NCBI GenBank assembly: GCA_942486035.1
Contig: CALNXK010000007.1
Location: forward strand, 4,740,001-4,804,000
Source of the DNA: Porites lobata
Taxonomy: Eukaryota > Cnidaria > Anthozoa > Scleractinia > Poritidae
DNA length: 64,000 nucleotides
Direction: 5' to 3'
The notes beneath the pieces were generated by a model. It ran no database searches, was not told the origin of the DNA, and saw only the letters and a list, made by a program, of their open reading frames with translations. Shown piece by piece: positions 1-12,028 of this stretch (the first letter of the stretch is position 1; each line of letters starts with the position of its first letter). Position numbers and translations under genes: made by a program.

Positions 1-118
1 GTTATTTTCTTTTTCTATTTTTTTTTCTTTTGAGTTTTTGGTGAGAATGTCTTTATCCTCCACCCAAGACAAAAAAAAATTGGTGAAAAGTTTATGAAAA
101 CGATAACAACGACGACAC

Positions 119-191
119 GATGATGTTAATGATGATGGTGATGATAATGATAATCATGATGATAATGATGATGATAATAATCATGATGATA

Positions 192-233
<42 letters not shown>

Positions 234-263
234 GTGGTACAGTGGTGCTGGTGGTGGTGGTGA
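119..263. repeat. (GAT/GGT)n microsatellite
   Basis: Trinucleotide tract of GAT/AAT units that grades into GGT/GGTG at its right end. The antisense open frame across it encodes only poly-Ile/His and is an artefact of the repeat. Confidence 0.9.
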
Positions 264-2124
264 AAAAGATGACGATGACAAAAAATCCCCGTAAAGATGC
301 TTAAGATAGACTTATTTAAGTATTTTGTTTTCCTTTTAGAAGTTTGTTTTCTTATAAGCGCTTGACGCGATTTTATTTGGCTTTGAATTTTGACCATGTT
401 TTTGTAGGCCGACCAAGGAAATTAAAAGCTATTCAGTTATCGTGTAACTGTGGAGTCAATCTGTAGTTCATGTCAAGTAACAATTAACGGTTTCACAATA
501 ACTTCTTCTTTTGGTGCTTCGTGCAATTCTTAAAGAACGCTGTAATTTCGTCCTTTACTCTGAATGATAGAAATTTCCGCGATCAATTTTACATTGCCAC
601 AGTTTCTGCTTTGCGGAGCACCGAACGGGATAAGATCCCTAAACCTTCCCGGATCATACAGGAATGTCATGTGTGTTTACAAGATTAGACACTAACATTG
701 ACCCTTCTTTTCAGCCGTAATCCAAATCTGTTTCCACTGTGCTATCTAATAAGGTTTAAATAGTTATAAAAAGCGCCTACTCTGCTGTCACAATTCAGTA
801 CCGATTCTGCGCGTCCTTTTTATGCCTAACATTCTGGCGTACTTTCAGTTATGACCCAACAATACTATCGCGGTTGATAACCGAACCTTTACGTAGTAAA
901 AAGCGGTAATGCAAGAAGGATCTGCAATATATGTTCCGATGTCGACAGAATTCAGTAACAATAAAAGGTATTGAGTCTATTAATTACGTACTGTTTTTAT
1001 TTATTAGCCTCCTCGCTGAAGTATGATCATTCCTTTGGAAGCTAGTCACAAGCACTTTCCACTTCGAGGTTCTCAGCGTTTAGAATTGCTAAAGGTCATC
1101 GTTTTTGTAAAATGTCCTCAAAGGCTTCAGATGAAATAATCAAGTTTACCTTCACCAGATCAACCCACTATTATCGAGTCGAGGACTTACTGATTGATAA
1201 TCAAAACAATATTTTTGCAAGTGCGTTCTGCATTGTATACTATTACCCGCACTGGCCTCTGTAGAGAACTGACAACGTGACCTCTCTGTTGCAGAAACTT
1301 TCCGAGACGGCGAGACTAGTCATTTCCCTTGCGTGCCCCAGACATTTTTATTTTTGAATTACGAGACCCTCGAGACTGAAAACAACTCTTTGATTAAAAG
1401 AAATAACAAAAACGCGACAGTGAGGAAGCGATACCCTTCAACTTGACAAGAACCTTCAGAGTCTGTTACATGAAGTTATAGAAAGACCCTTCAAACGCTC
1501 TATAAAACAAAACAGTGAAAGATTTTGAAAATATCCTCAAGTATGTTCAGACTGATTAAAGAAAAAGTTTTCAGTCCCTTTCAAGTAGTGTTTTTCCTTG
1601 GCGTTGCTTTGACTTGTGTAAAGTTCAACAGTTGAGGGAACATAAGTGGTTCAGAGATCCAGATCGGTGCTCGCGTGCAGATTACTTCCTGTCGACGACA
1701 TTAAGAATCAATGTTGTTTATTTAAAAGCTTTTTACTAGGCTATGTTATTTTGAGCTTTTCTGTTTTATAAATAAAATTTGTCTACAAAAGTTATACAAC
1801 CTAGACTGAAGTAAGTAGGAGACATCAAGCAACAAAAACAAAACAATAGAAAACATAACACAACACTAGCTAACACAGCACTAACACTAGCTATGGTTAA
1901 TTTCGGAAATCAGGGCAAATTACAGATTAGTTAGTTATCTGCTAGCAGATAACTGGTTAATCTGTAGGTTGCGCGCGCAATGCATGATTTCCGAGAGCAG
2001 TGTCAAACTCTGTTCCAAGCGATCCTGTGTTTGTCAACAATGTTTTATGAAACAATTATTAGATTAGGCTTCTGTGATATCCAGAAAAATCAAGGTCTAG
2101 GTAAGCGTTATCAGACTCGGCCTT

Positions 2125-2204
2125 TAGCCTGTGTACAGACGTCTCTCTCCCTTCAGATAAAATCGGGGAGAGGGGAGGGGTGGGGGGCGTCTGTACACAG
2201 GCTA
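2125..2204. mobile_element. 80-bp MITE with TAGCCTG ends
   Basis: A perfect 17-bp terminal inverted repeat starts TAGCCTGTGTACAGACG, and its reverse complement ends at 2204. The flanks share CGGCCT with small differences, as expected of a decayed 8-9 bp target duplication. The ends resemble those of the elements at 8773, 44056, 45463 and 52884. Confidence 0.7.
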
Positions 2205-2597
2205 CGGCCTCTCGGCTCTGCTGCTAACACTTACCTCGACATTGATTATTCTGGATATCACAAAACCCTCATCCAGTTACTATCGTTTTCAGGTACAAAA
2301 CCTAACTATTTTTTAAGCATGTGGGAGAGCTACAATCATGCATGGACAAAAGTCTTCGGACACCTTTGTGTTTCTGGGGCATTTTCCAATTCACATAGGT
2401 CCAACCCCTCCCCTCACCCCACAAACAATGTTGGACGCGTGTATCCAGAATTTTTTTCCGAGTTTCAACTTTGTATAGGGTGGGGGGAGGGAGAACTGCA
2501 AGAAAATTTCGAAAAGGGTGCACTGTTTTGAAGGGAACCGAGAAATGACAGAAAAATATGAATATTGCACTACTGTTCCAATGACTTTTGTGACCAG

Positions 2598-2835
2598 GGG
2601 CCCGTTTCTCGAAAGTCCCGATAATTAACGGGCCCGGTAAGCTGTCTCTGTTTACATTAAAGATTGAGGTTTCAACAGTTTTACAGCTGACATAATAAAA
2701 CTATCGGTTAATGAAACAAAATGGAGTAGCTTGCTAGCCAGGATCGGCGCTCTTATTCTTTATACTGTTTATATATCGATTTGAATATTTGATTTCGGAC
2801 CCGAAAAGTTACCGGAACTTTCGAGAAACGGGCCC
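2598..2835. mobile_element. 238-bp MITE, ends GGGCCCGTTTCTCG
   Basis: The left end GGGCCCGTTTCTCGAAAGT (2598-2616) is matched by its exact reverse complement at 2817-2835. There is no coding capacity, so this is a non-autonomous inverted-repeat element. A related but decayed structure lies at 7677-7918. Confidence 0.65.
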
Positions 2836-3270
2836 ATGCCTCGTTCGATGCTCGTGCAGTTTGAAGGCCTTGTTGAGATAAACGTACCTCCCCTTGTAGC
2901 GGCGACATTGAAGGCCATCAAACTTTCATTTGACACTTTCAATTGAAATCAACCAAATATTAAGTTTGGCTACTGTCGAACTTCGCCTCGATCTCTTATG
3001 AGATCTTTGGAGAATAGAACAGCGATTTATCTTGATAATAACATCATAATTTTCGCTCCAGTTCAGGGGATTAATAAAAAATCTCCCTCTTGTACATTTT
3101 GATCTGAAAATGATAAAGAAATCCAGTTGGAAATTGAATGCTTTCTCATGGCTTTGTCCGCCATTTTATTTTTATGTGTACCGGAAGTGTGATGGTCACT
3201 TTCAGTTCCGGTCACATCGAAGCGAGGCAAAAAGACAAAACAGTAGGTTAATTTTCCCCTGATTTGATCA

Positions 3271-3567
3271 GCCGGGCGTAGTGGCGCACGCCTGTAATCC
3301 AGCTACTTGGAGGCTGGGGTCTCTGAACGGCTTGAGGGTGGGATTCCTGGGGGCGGTTGTCCTATGTAGATCGGGTGTCCGCGCTAAGTTTGGCGTCAAT
3401 ATGGGGAACACGGAGGAATCTGAGTTCTCCAGGTTGGTTAAAGAGGAGCGAACCGGCCCAGGGTGGAAACACAGCAGGCAAAAGCTCCCGCGTCAAACAG
3501 TAGTGGGATAGCACCTGTGAATAGGCGATCGTTCACAGCCCGTTCAACATAGTCGAACTCGACTCTG
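3271..3567 (+). ncRNA. RN7SL: 7SL / signal recognition particle RNA
   Basis: The RNA scaffold of the signal recognition particle, which pauses translation of secretory proteins and targets ribosomes to the ER. The 5' end GCCGGGCGTAGTGGCGCACG matches the conserved Alu domain of animal 7SL, followed by CCAGCTACTTGGAGGCTG. The S domain is recognisable from GATCGGGTGTCCGCGCTAAG through the GAACCGGCCCAGG and GGAAAC segments to AGTAGTGGGAT and CCTGTGAATAG. The 3' strand ends with CAACATAGTCG and CGACTCTG, which would close the Alu-domain stem. Its length of about 297 nt is close to the roughly 300 nt of vertebrate 7SL. A run of ten T follows directly, as for a Pol III transcript. All domains are present, so this could be a functional locus; pseudogene copies of 7SL do exist. 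The open frame from 3281 is only a shadow of this RNA. Confidence 0.93.
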
Positions 3568-3577
3568 TTTTTTTTTT
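3568..3577 (+). terminator. Pol III T-run terminator of 7SL
   Basis: Ten consecutive T residues immediately after the 7SL 3' end, the standard Pol III termination signal. Confidence 0.85.
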
Positions 3578-3615
3578 CTTCTTCTTCTTCTTCTTCTTCT
3601 TCTTCTTCTTCTTTT
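3578..3615. repeat. (CTT)n microsatellite
   Basis: CTT trinucleotide run just downstream of the 7SL terminator. Confidence 0.9.
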
Positions 3616-4307
3616 GAAATGACATACCATAGAAGTTAGAACTTTATTTAATTTTACAGTCAGTGTGGTCTTTTCCACAATGAGAATTTTGCGGGACTGG
3701 TTTACAAAGTCATTTTACAGTAGACCTTTTATAATTAACGGAAACTTGAACTACCTGTTTGCCTTTTTTTATTTTTTATTTTTATTTTTTCATATGAAGT
3801 CTTTAAGTAAACAGATAGAAAAGAAAGAAAAAATGTCCCAGCAAACTGAAAACTGCGACAACTAAGAGTTAGACTTTCCATGTAAGATAGCAAACTGAAC
3901 ACTTCACTGGCACTTTCAAGCATTCAGAAAACTAAAAAAAAAAGAAAATAATATTTTACTAAATGATAAATTAATTTGATCATGGGCCAGGCCACTTGAC
4001 CGTTTGGCCGGAATTAAGTCCCTTTCGTCACCGATCGCATATCGCAACGAAAATCTGATGATGAATATATTCATGCCCTAATCAGTCGGCAAGCTTTTGT
4101 GATCGGAAAACATGTTCTTCTTCGCTGCGTTCATTGTTGTAAAATTTGCATTTGTTTGCTCCATCGTGGGCTCTTATTGATGGATCGTGTGAACCACCAA
4201 CCGAACGCGAATTATAGAACTAACAAGGTCGCTGTGGTTCAATTCGAGCATCATCTACTCAGAAACGCGAACCGACAACTTGCACATTCGAGTATTTCCT
4301 CTATGGG

Positions 4308-4689
4308 ATGAGTTCGATCGGGAAATCTGTAAGGGATAGGGCGCCGAAATGTTCTATTGTTCTTAACAATGTTTTGACAGTCGTATTTAGACCGACTTCA
4401 ACAGCGGTGCAGGTCAAAAACCTTACTCAAGATGAAAACTGCGAGAAGGAAAATTCTAAACTGCCGCACCAACTCTCTGGGCTCGAGTTGTTCGATGCGT
4501 TTAAGGAAGCAAATCGATCGACGATGCTAACAAGGTTGACGGAAAGTTTGGACGAGATTCGGCTGAAAGGTTGGGTTTTTCCTTTTACATTGTTGATCAA
4601 AGGACCGAATGAAGATGTTGAAGTCATCAAGGAAGCATGGAGGCGACACTTTTTACGCAGTCCCGATAATTTTATCATCAAAGATATAG
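4308..4689 (+). CDS. STOX1: STOX-type gene, exon 1
   Basis: Encodes residues 1-127 plus the first base of codon 128. It starts at an ATG and ends at a consensus donor GTAAGC at 4690. It carries the conserved N-terminal storkhead region that precedes the winged helix in vertebrate STOX proteins. Confidence 0.82.
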
Positions 4690-7600
4690 GTAAGCTCAAT
4701 TAGTGCTCGCAATAGCCTTGAACGGTAGTCTCTTTAGATTTTATGATCACCGAGATAAGGGTTTCATTTAAGTATATCGAAGTATCGAGGTCAGTCAGTG
4801 CTGGAAGTCTGGTCTTCCAAATGAGATTATTTGAATCAAAAACCCTTAACACAATTTCCCTTTATGACGTAGAGACAATCTCGCGGTTTCATGTGTGATT
4901 TGACTGTGGTGGCCAAAATCATTTCAACTCTTTAAGTCCCTCGCGAGAATGACTCGCTGCTCCATCGAATTCGCAACGTTTACAACCATGAATTTTAAAA
5001 ATAACCACTTGCTTTCTGGATACGATCGAAGGCTGTTTTATAGTTTTGGTTTTTGGTAAACAAGTTGATTTTTCAGACAGGTGTATTTTATATGACGCCA
5101 TGAATGCTATTGGCAAAACAGAACAGAGGCCAGTTTTCTACAGCCAGCCTCCAGCAGCAAAGACCAGAATTTTCTCTGCTCTAGAAAACTCTTAAATCAA
5201 TATTCAACTACCGGCATACCCAGACGATTTCGAGCGACTGATCGATTGATATGCGCGTGGGAACTTTTGTATCGTCTCTAACATTTCAACTTTTTTATTA
5301 CAAAATGATTTACTTAAAGACCAACACAAGAAACATTCAAACATGAACTTTTATACAGTACCCAGAGTTAATCCTAAGTAATGATGCAAGTTTACTTTTA
5401 TTTCCCTAATTTGAATTTTCCATTAAAACAGATTGTCAAAGGTCAGGGTTGGATGATAATGAATAGCCTTGCCTCAATTAGTAGATAATGTTTTATGTCC
5501 TCTAAATCTAACCAGATAGGACTTAAAAGAACTGAAAAAAGCGCTTATGCTAAACTACTGGCGTACTTTTGACAAGTGCAACATTCGCGGGCCAGATCTT
5601 GTGTCCATTTGTTCAACATAGCATCATCCCCTGAGGCCAAAATTATAGTTATTTTGTTCATTGTGATCCGTCTTTTGTTGCTGTCTTTTATTTTTTTAAA
5701 AGCGGCAGAGAATAAACCGTTTAAAACGTTCCCTTGCTGTGATAACCGGCTCCAAAAGGCAGCCACCAATCCCTAGAACAATAGACTCACACGACTTAAT
5801 ACAACCACTTTTTGTGTGTTTTTTGCTTGTGAATTTTGTGATAACACGCAATAGAGTTGTTCTTTTTCCTGGTTTTTTTATTACTCTTGGATTATAATGA
5901 ATTGCCTTAGTGAAGTCTCGAGCTAGCTTTGTTATAAGGAGAGAACTGCAAGCTACTCAACTTGAAAAAAGCAGCTTAAGTACCGGATGTGCTTTTCAAA
6001 TCGCTTTCTCGAAGGCTTAACATGGCTTTTTCTGTCAACCCAATCTTGTTGTTTTCGCACAAGGCATGTAAACGATAAGATTTCCCTTCCTCTTGAGTAC
6101 ACAAATCTTTTCAAAAAAGTACAAAGAAAAAATCCGCTACGTCATTGCTTATTCCTTCGAACATGACATGCATTTCAAATTAGTTTTGATGATTTCTTGA
6201 CATAAGTTTCGTTGGTTCTATTTTCCATTGACAACGTGCTTCTTCTTACGCCGTGGCTATCAACGCGCTTTTTTCATATTAAGAGGATCAAGACTTTGAA
6301 AAACGTTAAACAGATGTGATTTGATAATTTTTAGCTCGGTGAGAAGGCACGGGCGGACCCTTTTGTTTTATAAAAAATAAATTGCCTTTTCAACTAGAAC
6401 AAAAACAGCATTAAGTAAACTATCACTTATAAGCAACATCGTAAAGCAGAGAAACACAGTTGGAGAAAAAATCATTATAGCATGTCTGATGCAATAGTGA
6501 TAACGATAAAGATAAATTGAAAAAAAAATAAAATAAAATAAGGTCTTTGATTTCCTACTCTTTTATGTAATCTGATTTTCCCTCTTTTTTTGTTTTGATT
6601 ATTCTTTGATTTTTTAATTTGTGTTATTATTTCGATAGGGTTAACTTTACCAGACTGATTTGCGTTAATGAACATTTCATAAGACTAAGAAATAATACAA
6701 AGGAAGGTTTAGAAATAAATCTGATACACTGAAAGGATTTTTAGAACGAAGTTCAAACATTGTTAGCATTTTCCGAACGAATATTGAAATGCGACTGAAC
6801 TGTTCAAATATCATTTTAGTTTTCCCAAGTGGCTAATTCCGAGATGCATATGTGACATTTATTACTGTTGTCATTTTCACTTAGTTCTTTCTTGAAAAAG
6901 GGCCGTCCGGAACACAGTTTTTTTTAAGGAAAAGTAGGATAGAAAGGCCGAATGACACGAACAGTGAAAATTACTTTTGCAAGAAACACTTGAACTGAGA
7001 GCTCTATTAAGAACACAAATCAGTTTTATCGTAACCTCTTGTTTGAACACATATTTATTTTCCAGCGTTGGGGTATATAAATCACCTTCAAGTTTATATT
7101 GGCAGAGAAGTGAACAACCTATATAGATTCCGTTTTACCTAAGAGAGAATGTAAGATATTTAGGTTATTCAAAAGGTTCTTAACTTAGTAAGAGGGGTCA
7201 CTTCCTAATTGCGTATTTCAGCAAATACAAATCCTGTTAACCTCTGAGTTCAATTTTTTTCTGCCAACTACACTACCCTGCCTGCTTACAATTAAGGAGG
7301 CTTAAGCAACTACGACGGCAGCGAGAACGGCAAAAAAGCAACTGACAACAATCTTGCACGTTTACTTTTTTTGCCCATTTATTTGCCGTCGTTGTACGAC
7401 CACCGTAAAACGGCCTAATTTCACGTTTTGTTTCTTCACGATTTTCTACTATAGCGCTAAATTCGTTTTTAAAACTTAGATGAGCCGAGGCAGTCCTTTA
7501 GAATTCAGCTCCAGAAACTAAAATTCACCAGCATTTGACAAACTGAACGCCAAGGAGCTTGAAGAGCAGTGAATTTTGAAACAGCGTGAATTGGCTACTA

Positions 7601-10600
7601 ACGTAGAAATTCAAGTTCCACAGACAATGGATCCAGAATCCAGAACCTGGAATCCCGAATCCGCGACTTGGAGTCCGGGCCCCGGTTCTGAAAGGCCGAT
7701 TAGAGCTAATCCAGGATAAAAAATTTAGTTTTCTTTTTTATTTACTTTCCCATGCATTATCTAGCGTAAAATTCTATGCTATCATCACTGAATCTCGGAG
7801 TAAAGAGACACAAAAGTATTTTGTAAGCTCGAGTAACATGTTCTTAGACAAGAAAACCTTGCTTAAAATTTGGCTTAACCCTGGATTAAACTTAACCATC
7901 TTTCGAGGAACCGGGCCCTGAATACAGGACTGGCTTGCATTCCCTTACATGGTGCGATGGTTACAATAATGTTACCAAAATAGGGTTGTTAGCGCTATAA
8001 ATTTGTTGTATATTAGCGGCTTTTAAAGGAGCTGTGTATTTGTATTTTTGTATTTTATTTTTTACTCCATCTTATAGATAATACATCAGTGGTACAATAT
8101 TAATTAGTATAAATTAGTACAAGGTTGTTTTAACTACGTGTACACAATGTTATCAAGAAAAAAATTTAGAATTTAGAAGGGCGCATTATAGTGAAACTAA
8201 TTATGGCCCTTTAACAAGATTGACTTTATTCTATTATAGCTTTGTTATTCATTAAAACACAAACACGCACGCATGCACTGACAAACACGCACACAAGTCA
8301 ATATTGAGCAAGATAATATTTTTTAAGTGCCTTTTTGAACACCAACAGGAACTCTTACACGAAAAACTAAATTATTTAAACACACAAAAAGGCAACAAAT
8401 AACACTAAACTAGCCAGCTTCAAACTACGGACGCGGCCGTCATCATCGTTGACCGCTGTGTCATGTAATTTAGTAAAATTCAGCTCAGTGTTAGGGATTG
8501 CTGCAACGTGGAATTGCCTAAAACATATAAATAAAAAATTATAAAATATAACCGCTTAAAACTGATGAAGGAACATTAAGTCGGCATAGCAAATACAAAT
8601 GAGGGCACGGATGGAACAAAATTAAAGAGGAAGATAAAACGGATTGTAAATGGGTTTAAAAATTCAGTGGGCAGCCTTTTACACTGAGTTGATCTCTGCA
8701 GTATTTTGTTTGTTTGTTTGCTAAGTCAGTTATTTTTTTGTGAATTTGAATGATACCGCTCGGGATATACCGTAGCCTGCGCGCAGACGAAATTAAACTC
8801 TGGTTAACTCCGTCTGCGAAACAGCGCCGAAATCCTTGTTCTGGACTTCCAGCTGTGTACCCAGATTTGAGTACGCGCCACGATTGGCCAGTTAAAAAAG
8901 GCCTTTGTTTTGTTTGTCGTGATCGCCAATCAGGTTGAAGGGGAATTCGAAACGCACTTCCGGTAATTCGTTGAGTCCGTTGGGGGTCCAGAACAAAGAT
9001 CTCTGCACTGCTTCGCAGACGGTACTAATCGGAGTTTAGTTATCGTCTGCACGCAGGCTAGATATACCGTAAAATTCCGAAAATAAGCCCCGGGGCTTAT
9101 ATTTTTCAAAGGCCCTTTTTGAGGGGCTTATTTTTGGAGTGGCTTATGTTCGGAGGGGCTTATCTAGGGAGGGAAATTTGCGTTTCAAACTCGATAGAGT
9201 TAGCCTTATAGTTGGAAGTAAATTTGCCATTTTTTCTTTGTTCTACTTTTTATTTGAGGGCAATTTTCCAAGTACAAGCCCCTGGGGGGCTTATATTTGG
9301 AGGGCGATTTAACGAAGGGTTTTTGCGTTACCGGTTTGGGGGGCTTATATTTGGAGGGGCTTATACATGGAGGGGCTTATTTTCGGAATTTTACGGTATT
9401 CCTGATTTGATCAGTGGTTCTAAGAGCCATAATGGTGGTTCCTAATCTGCGATGTTGTTAGTTAAGGGGCGGATCTAGGGGAGGATTTGCAGGGGTCGTC
9501 ACCAACGTTACAACTGTAAACTGGTGATTGATAAATCTAAACTAAAAAAAAAAAATGGAATAGTTAACTGCTGGTCAACACTGGTAAACTGGTGATTGAT
9601 AAATCTAAACGAAATAATCTTAACTGCTGCAACACAGCCCCTTCAATCCTTAGCGGCCTTAAACTTTACTTGTGACCAGTATCTTATTTCTCCTTAAAAC
9701 ACCTTTGCTTTATCAAAAGCACAGGTTATGAGAATAAAATAAATGATTAGTAAAGAGACAAGGCGAAATTAACTTTATTTTTACTATGCATATATCAGAG
9801 CTAAATGAGTCAAACTTATTCTCCTCAATGAAAAAAAGAGGTCTGACTCTTTCATACATTATTGCCTGCAGGTGTGGTCAGTTCTGTCGGTATGGAGATT
9901 ATTCAGCAAGCACCATTTCTGCCATTAACAAAGTCGTTAGTGGAAACCATCGCGGCGCTGAATGGAATGCAGCTGGTCGCGACACAGGAGTCGATTGCAG
10001 AATATCTGGCTAAAACCTATCAGTACGTTCACATGCCCAAAATGAACGTGATTCACGACTGCTTGGGGATTCTCATCAAAGAACGGAGGATTTATCACAC
10101 AGGGAATGGATACTTTGTTTACACACAGAGTCCGTCTGAGAAAACTGCAGACTCTGCAAAGGAAAAACAGGAAAATGGTAAGATAAATGACCCAGAAGAT
10201 TCCATTTGCAAGGACTCGAATTCTGCCACATGCGAGGCTACCTCCAAAAGGAAGACTGCTAAGACTGATAAGGCAGCAAAGAAGAGAGTGAAAGGAAAAG
10301 AGAATAGCAAGGCAAATAGAGCCGGGAAAGAGACTGAAAAAGCTGACAGAAAAGATTTAGTTGATAGTGAGAGGTTGAAACGTGCGGTAGATCAAATGGA
10401 TGAAAAGTCCGCGATACTTGAGCTCCCTAGTAAAGGCGACAAAGCGAACAAGACTCCTAGTGAAACTACGAGCGAAAGCGGCGCCAGTGAAACCTCTACC
10501 AAAAAGGTTAAAAAGCAGAAAAAGGGCGTGCTTGAACAATTATCCTGCTTTATTAAAGGAAAGTCGTTTCCAAATTCAGACATCGAGGAAGTGAAAGAGG

Positions 10601-11889
10601 AGCAGACGCCAAAAGAACCCTCCCCTCCCCCTCAAAGCAAGCCTACCCAGAAAACCGCGCCTCTCGCAGTCCAAGAGGACGTGTCACCTACTCTTTTGAG
10701 AGGTGTACGGTTCCGACACCAACGGACTTTATCGGCTCCTGTAGGAAGCCCCTCCTTACCGTTGAGAACTTTTAAACAGGAGCTGCAGAACTGCAGTGAA
10801 AGCCAAATAAAAAATGATGTCCCTAATCCTAGGCAGCTTGCACGAAGCAAATCTTTCGTCGCCGCGGAAAGACGTCCCATTGCACCCGCACCTTTCTTGC
10901 GAAGTAACTCATTCTCTGCTCCGAGCACTAAAGCCGCGCGGCAGATTTCTACTGAAAGCGGCCCTTACGCGACATTGAACAGGCGCACGAGTATGAACTA
11001 CGGAGACATTATACGAAATATACCGGCCAGGCAGACAATCCATGTTTCAAGGCCAATTTCGAGGAATATGGGAATTGCCAGGCCTATTCCTGGCATGCCT
11101 CAACAGCAAACTCTTGCACGCAACAATTCGATGAAAAATGAAGTAGCCCAGAGGAAAGGCAGCTCATTGTCACCTCCAAATACCCCTAGAAATCATCTCT
11201 CGCCATCCAGTACTCCTCGCTTAAAAGAAAAATCACAAGGACGTGTTCATCCTCCGGTGATGCGAAGCAAGTCTTTCACCGAGCCCAGGACGTTCAGGCC
11301 GGTAAATCGTTCGATTTCCCATCGCGCAACGATAGCCGGGCCTTATTTCGAATCTCCGCTGCAGCTGCTTTTGGCTCGGAGAACTAACGGGTATATATCA
11401 CCTCCGAGTCTCGGAGTGCGTGTTACAATCCCCCCTAAAGGAAAGCATTTTACCCCAGGGAAACATACAGCAATCCCTATTAAAAGGACTCCGCCTAGTT
11501 GCCCCTCGCGGAAACAGCCTAACAGCTCACCGCAACCGCTCTTTCGGAAGCAAAACATAAATATTTCACCAGATAGAAAGGACTGCACCTCCCCCGTATG
11601 TTATGACACCAGTAAGATAAATAACAGAGTCGAAAACTGCAAATGCAATGGCGTCAATAGTGTAATTCAGAAACAGTTTACAGCCGTTTCCAATCCAAAA
11701 CACGGCTATAAACATGAAGACGTCAGCAGCGAACATATCTGCATTGAAGAAATGACGTCATCAGGATCAGAAACAGAGGACAGTTACAGGGAGACTGTGG
11801 TTGAAAGCGACGGCAAGTCACTGGGTGTTTACAAGAAGATAACTGAAGATGGCGTCAACGATAGCCTGACATTTATTGGAATTATCTAA
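4308..11889 (+). CDS. STOX1: Storkhead-box winged-helix protein, two exons, 799 aa
   Basis: Putative DNA-binding transcription regulator of the storkhead-box family. Exons are 4308-4689 and 9872-11889. The donor GTAAGC and acceptor CTGCAG split one Gly codon (1+2 bases), and the joined frame is 2400 nt including the stop. Residues about 60-127 match the family's N-terminal region (a conserved RLT..LDEIRLKGW, then a WRR-F-R-P-NFIIKDIG segment). Residues about 143-212 form the storkhead winged helix, with LIKERRIYHTGNGYF the clearest signature. The rest is long, basic and disordered, with repeated R-S-x-S-F motifs near residues 452, 471 and 592. Human STOX1 is longer (about 990 aa). The first ATG at 4308 was chosen; an upstream coding exon cannot be excluded. 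A polyadenylation signal lies at 12023. Orthology to STOX1 rather than STOX2 is inferred, since a cnidarian gene may predate that split. Confidence 0.88.
7677..7918. mobile_element. Decayed inverted-repeat element (MITE)
   Basis: The ends GGGCCCCGGTTCTGAAAGG and CTTTCGAGGAACCGGGCCC are imperfect reverse complements. Internal arms CTAATCCAGGAT and CCCTGGATTAA extend the inverted structure. No coding capacity. Confidence 0.5.
8773..9060. mobile_element. 288-bp MITE with TAGCCTG ends and 9-bp target duplication
   Basis: The left end TAGCCTGCGCGCAGACGA and the right end, read in reverse, TAGCCTGCGTGCAGACGA differ at one base. A direct GATATACCG flanks both sides (8764-8772 and 9061-9069). The insertion lies within the left tip of the next element, whose own start TACCG is part of the duplicated target. 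Confidence 0.85.
9065..9398. mobile_element. Inverted-repeat element, ends TACCGTAAAATTCCG
   Basis: A left arm from TACCGTAAAATTCCGAAAAT to AAGCCCC is matched by the reverse complement ending ATTTTACGGTA at 9398. The interior is a degenerate tandem array of GGGGCTTATTTTTGGAG-like units. No protein is encoded; a widespread MITE type with terminal arms and a simple internal repeat. Confidence 0.8.
9872..11889 (+). CDS. STOX1: STOX-type gene, exon 2
   Basis: Terminal exon, starting after the acceptor CTGCAG and ending at the TAA at 11887-11889. It encodes residues 128-799: the winged helix, then a Lys/Ser-rich disordered region. The open frame extends upstream only to a TTG inside the intron, which supports splicing rather than a start here. 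Confidence 0.88.
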
Positions 11890-12022
11890 TCAAGTAACAG
11901 GTTACCATGAAACAACGGGACTTTTGTTCGACCGCGGATAACATGGTCAACAAAGTTAGTTCTACCCTGTTGCACGTTATCAAAAACCTTAAGCTGCGGT
12001 GTCGGCAGCGGAAAGCTTAACT

Positions 12023-12028
12023 AATAAA
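12023..12028 (+). promoter_or_regulatory. AATAAA polyadenylation signal of STOX-type gene
   Basis: First AATAAA after the stop codon, 134 nt downstream. Confidence 0.6.

Larger units (their letters stand above)
1..3270. other. Gene-free 5' region of the window
   Basis: No supported coding sequence is seen on either strand. The open frames here are short or low-complexity. The region holds a GAT microsatellite near its left end and two short inverted-repeat elements near 2.1 and 2.6 kb, which are listed separately. Confidence 0.6.
4690..9871 (+). other. STOX-type gene intron 1 (5.2 kb)
   Basis: Bounded by GTAAGC and TGCCTGCAG. No coding sequence was recognised inside it. It holds three inverted-repeat elements (7677-7918, 8773-9060, 9065-9398) and otherwise AT-rich unique-looking sequence. 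Confidence 0.75.

Noticed and set aside
1980..2531. 183-codon forward open frame
   Set aside because: It runs through a MITE and purine/pyrimidine-rich non-coding sequence; no domain or sensible composition.
3281..3511. 76-codon forward open frame
   Set aside because: It lies entirely within the 7SL RNA gene and has no protein-like features.
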